DNA from: Bacteroidota bacterium
Lineage (GTDB): Bacteria > Bacteroidota > JABWAT01
Assembly: GCA_023151185.1 (NCBI GenBank)
Contig: JAKLJL010000001.1
Coordinates: forward strand, 620,001 to 684,000
Length of the DNA: 64,000 nt
Direction of reading: 5' to 3'
The notes beneath the pieces were generated by a model. It had not been told where the DNA came from, searched no databases, and saw nothing but the letters and a program-made list of their open reading frames with translations. This document shows, piece after piece, positions 60,504-64,000 of this stretch. The position numbers and the translations under genes are program-made. Position 1 is the first letter of the stretch, and every line of letters starts with the position of its first letter.

Positions 60504-61151
60504 ATGGCTCTTGTCAAATTGCCGGAGGCAGACATCAGACGGAAATGGAAACTGTGGTTTGAAATTTCACTCACCATAGTTCTTGCCGGTTTGATTATGG
60601 CCTTTTACTTCTTTCCTGATCTCAAAAATTCAGTTGTACTGAAACAGGAACAGCAGGAAGTCGTTAAGGTAGAAGAAATTGAAGTAACCAAACAGGAAGT
60701 AAAACCTCCTCCTCCTCCCAGGCCTCAGGTCCCGGTTCTTGTTCCGAATGATCAGGTTATGGAAGACGAAGTTGTCTTTGACTCAGAATTAAAAGTTGAA
60801 GAAACACCTCCTCCTCCTCCTCCTCCGGCGGCAAGTGAAGAAGAGGAAGCCACCATATTCGAAGTAGTTGAAGAACAGCCAGAGCCACAGGGCGGTATCG
60901 CTGCCATTCAGTCTAAGGTGGTTTATCCTGAAATTGCAAAAAAAGCCGGAATTGAAGGAACAGTCGTTATCCGGGCAGCAATTGATGAAAAAGGCAATGT
61001 ACTGAAAACCGTTGTTGCAAAAGGAATCGGTGCCGGTTGCGATGAAGCAGCCCAGGAAGCAATCAAAAAAGTTAAATTCAAACCCGGTTCCCAGCGTGGA
61101 AAACCTGTTAAGGTATGGTTGTCTATTCCTATCAGATTCAAACTGAAGTAA
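60504..61151 (+). CDS. TonB-family protein 2
   Basis: A 215-residue TonB with a membrane helix (~22-38), a long linker rich in Glu, Lys and Pro (KPPPPPRPQVP, PPPPPPP), and a C-terminal domain EPQGGIAAIQSKVVYPEIAKKAGIEGTVVIRAAIDEKGN. It closely resembles TonB 1 in the C-terminal domain. It has its own promoter-like site and a strong terminator 20 bp past the stop, so it is an independent unit and may be a general TonB. Confidence 0.92.
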   Translation: MALVKLPEADIRRKWKLWFEISLTIVLAGLIMAFYFFPDLKNSVVLKQEQQEVVKVEEIEVTKQEVKPPPPPRPQVPVLVPNDQVMEDEVVFDSELKVEETPPPPPPPAASEEEEATIFEVVEEQPEPQGGIAAIQSKVVYPEIAKKAGIEGTVVIRAAIDEKGNVLKTVVAKGIGAGCDEAAQEAIKKVKFKPGSQRGKPVKVWLSIPIRFKLK

Positions 61152-61171
61152 CCTTTTACATGAAGTGACGT

Positions 61172-61204
61172 ACAAAAGCACAGCTCGCTGTGCTTTTGTT
61201 GTTT
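61172..61204 (+). terminator. strong rho-independent terminator after TonB 2
   Basis: ACAAAAGCACAGC (61172-61184) pairs perfectly with GCTGTGCTTTTGT (61187-61199), followed by a T-rich tail. This isolates the TonB genes from the stress-signalling genes. Confidence 0.85.
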
Positions 61205-61234
61205 TATAAACTCAGATTTCCCAATTACATCCGA

Positions 61235-63442
61235 ATGGAAATAAAACCAATTTATATCAGAACGTTCCTTATCAGTGTTCTGGTTCTGTTATTTCTGTTC
61301 GATTCGTTCTCTTTCCTTACCAGTTCTGCCAGTGGGTTGAATATCATACCGGCTTGGGCTGTTTTTTCCCGCAATTTTTTACTTCTGTTCAGTGCTTTTA
61401 TTTTCTTTTTCCTGAAACTGGGAAAAACAGAAATTAAAAAACCGGATTTGGTTACAGCCTGCTGGAAAAATATTCTTTGGCTGGGCGGATTCCTGATTCT
61501 GGCCATAACAGTTTCCTATTTTTTTACCGACAGCGGGTTTCATAAAACAAATGCAGGCGAATCACAAATCGCTCAGTTCGAGGACCTTCCTTCTGACCCT
61601 GCTGAGGCCAGTTCAGACGGTGAAGTCACCGAACCTTCCGGTAAACAGATTCTTCTGCCCAATTCCTTCAGCTCACTGGTTGTTTCTTATCTGTTTGGAA
61701 TCGGGTTATTTATATTCATTGCCAATGTCTGGGTAACGCTGAGGAATTTTGTTTATTTCAAGCGGACACCCCGGTTTGAACTTCATTTTAAAATCTTGCT
61801 GGGACTGATTTTTACTATATCAGTTGCAGAATTGGTTCTTCCGGTTTTGACCAGCGGAGGGTCAGGAACTCAGGTCCTGATGATCTTCCTTTATATTCTG
61901 GTGGCAGTTTTTCTCGGGCTCAACAGCTTCCGGTTAGGCTGGGTATTATATCTGTCAAGAAAGGAAAAAATTCTCAGTATTATCCTGATTTTTGTTTTCG
62001 AAATTATCTGCATTATTCTTCTGTCAACCAATTTGCTGAATCAGGGCGATACGATTGCCTTCCTTTCTCCGTTTTTAATTCATTTTATCCGCCTGACACT
62101 GATTTACCTGATATCCTATGCGGGAATCTCCTTCTTTTCAATTCTCTTTCATTTGCCAACCACAGAGGTTTTTGAAAGAAAGTCTTCTGAGCTTTCTTCT
62201 TTGCATAGCCTTTCCAAGTTGGTATCTAATGTTTTTGACCTTAATGAACTCAGCCAGGCTGTTGTCAATTACTCCCTTCAAACGACTTCGGGCTCAATTG
62301 GCTGGCTTGAAATATATCAGACAAAAAAATCTGAGAGTCCCGGAATAAAAATTCTGGCACCACGCCAAATCACTTCAACCGAAATTCAGGACTTGTTCGG
62401 GCATAGTGATGAAAATCTGAGATCCCGGCTGGTTTCAACCCGGGTACTGCAGGTTATTGACCGTGCAGAAGGGTCCTCATTGCTTCATGCCTCTGCTGTT
62501 AAAATTAAAAAGATTGGTAGCATAGCTGCCATTCCGCTGATTGCCAGGGGTGAACTGGTCGGTGGTCTGTTTATCCTGAAGCAGGTTTCAGGCGGTTTCG
62601 ACAAAGATGACGCCGATACTCTTACCACTTTTGCTGATCAGGCCGCTGTTGCAATTGATAACACCCGGTTATTCGAAGCCTCACTTGAAAGGGAACGCCT
62701 CCAGCAGGAGTTGTTTATTGCTCAAAAAATGCAGATGAAACTGCTCCCGCAGGCCAACCCGGTTATTGAGTCCCTCGAAGTCGAAAGTGTGAGTTACCCG
62801 GCCTATGAGGTTGGCGGTGACTATTATGATTTTATTTCAGTTCCCGATGGAAGATTTGGAATCATCGTTGCCGATGTTTCGGGAAAAGGAACAAGTGCTG
62901 CCTTTTACATGGCAGAAGTAAAAGGAATTTTTCAGTCTCTTGCAAGAATTTTTTACAGTCCGAAACTGCTTTTACTCGAAGCCAATACAGTTCTGTATGG
63001 TTCGCTTGACAGAAAATCCTTTGTCAGCCTGTTATATTGTGTTTTTGATGTAAAAACAGGTATTTTAACACAAAGCCGTGCAGGGCATTGCCCGCTTCTT
63101 GTGGTCAGGGCTGATGGCACCGGAACTTATCTGAAGACACCGGGTGTCGGCATCGGCCTTGGTTCCTCTGTTGTGATTGAGCCCAAACTGGAAGAAACCT
63201 CTCTGACTCTGGAGGTTGGTGATGTTTGTGTCCTTTATTCTGATGGGGTTGTCGAAGCAATGAATGAGGAAATGGCCGAATTCGGATACGACCGCCTTAA
63301 GGACGTTGTCATCCAGAACCGGCACCGTTCAGCAAAAGAAATTCTTGACCAGCTGATTACCGAAATCAACACCTTTATCTGGAACGGTAAAGCAAGTGAT
63401 GACCTTACGCTGGTTGTAACAAAATGGAAGGGTTCGAAGTAA
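61235..63442 (+). CDS. membrane GAF-PP2C phosphatase (RsbU-like)
   Basis: ATG 61235 begins a product of 735 residues; an earlier TTG in the same frame (61190) lies in the terminator tail and is rejected. The N-terminal ~310 residues have several membrane helices. A GAF-like domain follows (~325-475) and a SpoIIE/RsbU PP2C phosphatase domain (~500-735) with VGGDYYDF, IVADVSGKGTSAAFYMA and the terminal ASDDLTLVV metal-binding motifs. Such proteins dephosphorylate a STAS antagonist to release a sigma factor or other output. The next two genes supply the STAS protein and the kinase. Confidence 0.92.
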   Translation: MEIKPIYIRTFLISVLVLLFLFDSFSFLTSSASGLNIIPAWAVFSRNFLLLFSAFIFFFLKLGKTEIKKPDLVTACWKNILWLGGFLILAITVSYFFTDSGFHKTNAGESQIAQFEDLPSDPAEASSDGEVTEPSGKQILLPNSFSSLVVSYLFGIGLFIFIANVWVTLRNFVYFKRTPRFELHFKILLGLIFTISVAELVLPVLTSGGSGTQVLMIFLYILVAVFLGLNSFRLGWVLYLSRKEKILSIILIFVFEIICIILLSTNLLNQGDTIAFLSPFLIHFIRLTLIYLISYAGISFFSILFHLPTTEVFERKSSELSSLHSLSKLVSNVFDLNELSQAVVNYSLQTTSGSIGWLEIYQTKKSESPGIKILAPRQITSTEIQDLFGHSDENLRSRLVSTRVLQVIDRAEGSSLLHASAVKIKKIGSIAAIPLIARGELVGGLFILKQVSGGFDKDDADTLTTFADQAAVAIDNTRLFEASLERERLQQELFIAQKMQMKLLPQANPVIESLEVESVSYPAYEVGGDYYDFISVPDGRFGIIVADVSGKGTSAAFYMAEVKGIFQSLARIFYSPKLLLLEANTVLYGSLDRKSFVSLLYCVFDVKTGILTQSRAGHCPLLVVRADGTGTYLKTPGVGIGLGSSVVIEPKLEETSLTLEVGDVCVLYSDGVVEAMNEEMAEFGYDRLKDVVIQNRHRSAKEILDQLITEINTFIWNGKASDDLTLVVTKWKGSK

Positions 63443-63454
63443 AAGGTAACAGAC

Positions 63455-63802
63455 ATGAGTAATTTTACAATAGAAATCCGTGAAGACCGTTCAATTAAAG
63501 TTTTGGATTTGGCCGGGTATCTCGATGCCCACAATTCAAATGAACTTGAAGAAAAATTGAGTGAACTGATTCATTCCGGTCATCTGAAAATCGTAGTAAA
63601 TTTTAAAAATCTGAATTACATCGCATCTGCCGGACTGGGTGTTTTTATGGCCTACATTGAGGATGTCAGAGAAAAAGAAGGTGACATCAAGCTATGTGAA
63701 ATGTCCGACAAAGTGTATACTGTTTTTGATCTTCTCGGATTCCCGGTGTTGTATGACATCACCCGGACTGAATCAGAAGCCTTCGAAAAATTCAACGCCT
63801 GA
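63455..63802 (+). CDS. STAS-domain anti-sigma factor antagonist
   Basis: A 115-residue STAS protein: VLDLAGYLDAHNSNELEEKL, VVNFKNLNYIASAGLGVFMAY, where S58 is the likely phosphorylated serine, and VYTVFDLLGF. It would be phosphorylated by the downstream RsbW-like kinase and dephosphorylated by the upstream phosphatase. It starts 12 bp after the phosphatase stop with AAAAGG in the gap. Confidence 0.93.
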   Translation: MSNFTIEIREDRSIKVLDLAGYLDAHNSNELEEKLSELIHSGHLKIVVNFKNLNYIASAGLGVFMAYIEDVREKEGDIKLCEMSDKVYTVFDLLGFPVLYDITRTESEAFEKFNA

Positions 63803-63812
63803 GGATCATCTG

Positions 63813-64000
63813 ATGCTCAATAATGCCATCCGGTTAAACAGCACAACGACCAATCTGCAGGTCATCAGGGAGTTTGTCGCAGACAATGCCCGCACTGCCG
63901 GTTTTGGTGACGATGTTGTTTACAAAATAGAGCTGGCCGTTGATGAAGCCTGTACCAATGTCATCAAACATTCTTACAAAAACGATCCGTCAAAAGAACT
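63813..64000 (+). CDS. RsbW-like anti-sigma serine kinase, N-terminal part (runs off window)
   Basis: ATG 63813 follows GAGGA 10 bp after the STAS stop. About 62 residues are present, ending at the right edge. IELAVDEACTNVIKHSY is the N-box of a HATPase_c_2 kinase, and the upstream strand/helix pattern matches RsbW/SpoIIAB. With the phosphatase and STAS protein it completes a partner-switching set. Its downstream target lies outside the window. Confidence 0.88.
   Translation, partial: MLNNAIRLNSTTTNLQVIREFVADNARTAGFGDDVVYKIELAVDEACTNVIKHSYKNDPSKE

Noticed and set aside
1-64000. CRISPR arrays, tRNA or rRNA genes, insertion sequences, prophage
   Set aside because: I saw no regular spaced repeats, no tRNA-like cloverleaf or rRNA sequence, and no transposase, integrase or phage protein among the frames.

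Overview
The window (about half G+C by eye) reads as a chromosomal segment of a Gram-negative bacterium of the Fibrobacteres-Chlorobi-Bacteroidetes group, most likely a Bacteroidota or Ignavibacteriota-like lineage. The evidence is four secreted proteins ending in a type IX secretion style domain that opens with a PNPFNP motif, three TonB-family proteins, LytS/LytTR and propeller-type sensor kinases, many lipoproteins, a TPP-riboswitch TonB-dependent receptor, and promoter-like sites of the Bacteroidota type (TTTG, about 20 bp, TAnnTTTG). All genes lie on the plus strand except one four-gene operon (ptsN-hisS-glutaredoxin-rlmB, 53.8-56.6 kb). No tRNA, rRNA, CRISPR array, transposase or phage gene was seen.

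Layout. 0-10.7 kb: tail of a TonB gene, a GH37/GH63-like trehalase-type hydrolase, a propeller lipoprotein, then a beta-glucan cluster (GH3 with PA14, GH5 with CBM6 and sorting domain, GH3 lipoprotein), preceded by a cluster of inverted repeats that look like operators. 10.8-16.2 kb: an outer-membrane-barrel-like gene broken by an in-frame TGA, SbtA-like bicarbonate permease, unknown membrane protein, TauE/SafE permease, small barrel-like protein, UPF0303 protein, and a short module holding a 79-bp copy of the TauE gene end. 16.2-21.3 kb: a large secreted multidomain CBM protein, a PQQ-type propeller, a cation efflux protein. 21.5-30.3 kb: a run of small, mostly unrelated single genes (AHSA1, GNAT, PNPOx, GIY-YIG, class A beta-lactamase, DUF4256, methyltransferase, DUF1801, DapB-like paralogue, lipoproteins, TfoX-like).

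30.5-38.7 kb: lysine/diaminopimelate pathway genes asd-lysC-dapB-dapA-dapD, a translationally coupled secreted nuclease-family protein, then an ACT-domain/UPF0210 pair. 38.8-42.4 kb: lemA-TPM-lipoprotein-nitrilase. 42.5-50.5 kb: a signalling block of two giant propeller sensor kinases of different classes, a LytTR regulator and a lone receiver. 50.6-53.7 kb: a 1048-residue glycine-rich surface protein closed by a strong terminator shared with the convergent minus-strand operon.

56.8-61.2 kb: a zinc-ribbon protein, a TPP riboswitch, a TonB-dependent receptor probably for thiamin or a precursor, and two TonB paralogues. 61.2-64 kb: a GAF-PP2C phosphatase, STAS antagonist and the start of an RsbW-like kinase, a partner-switching module running off the right edge. 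The most notable points are the DapB-like paralogue with an altered active site, the duplicated TauE fragment between short direct repeats, the operator cluster before the glucan genes, the dual-kinase signalling block and the riboswitch-receptor-TonB unit. No wholly new system could be demonstrated from sequence alone.
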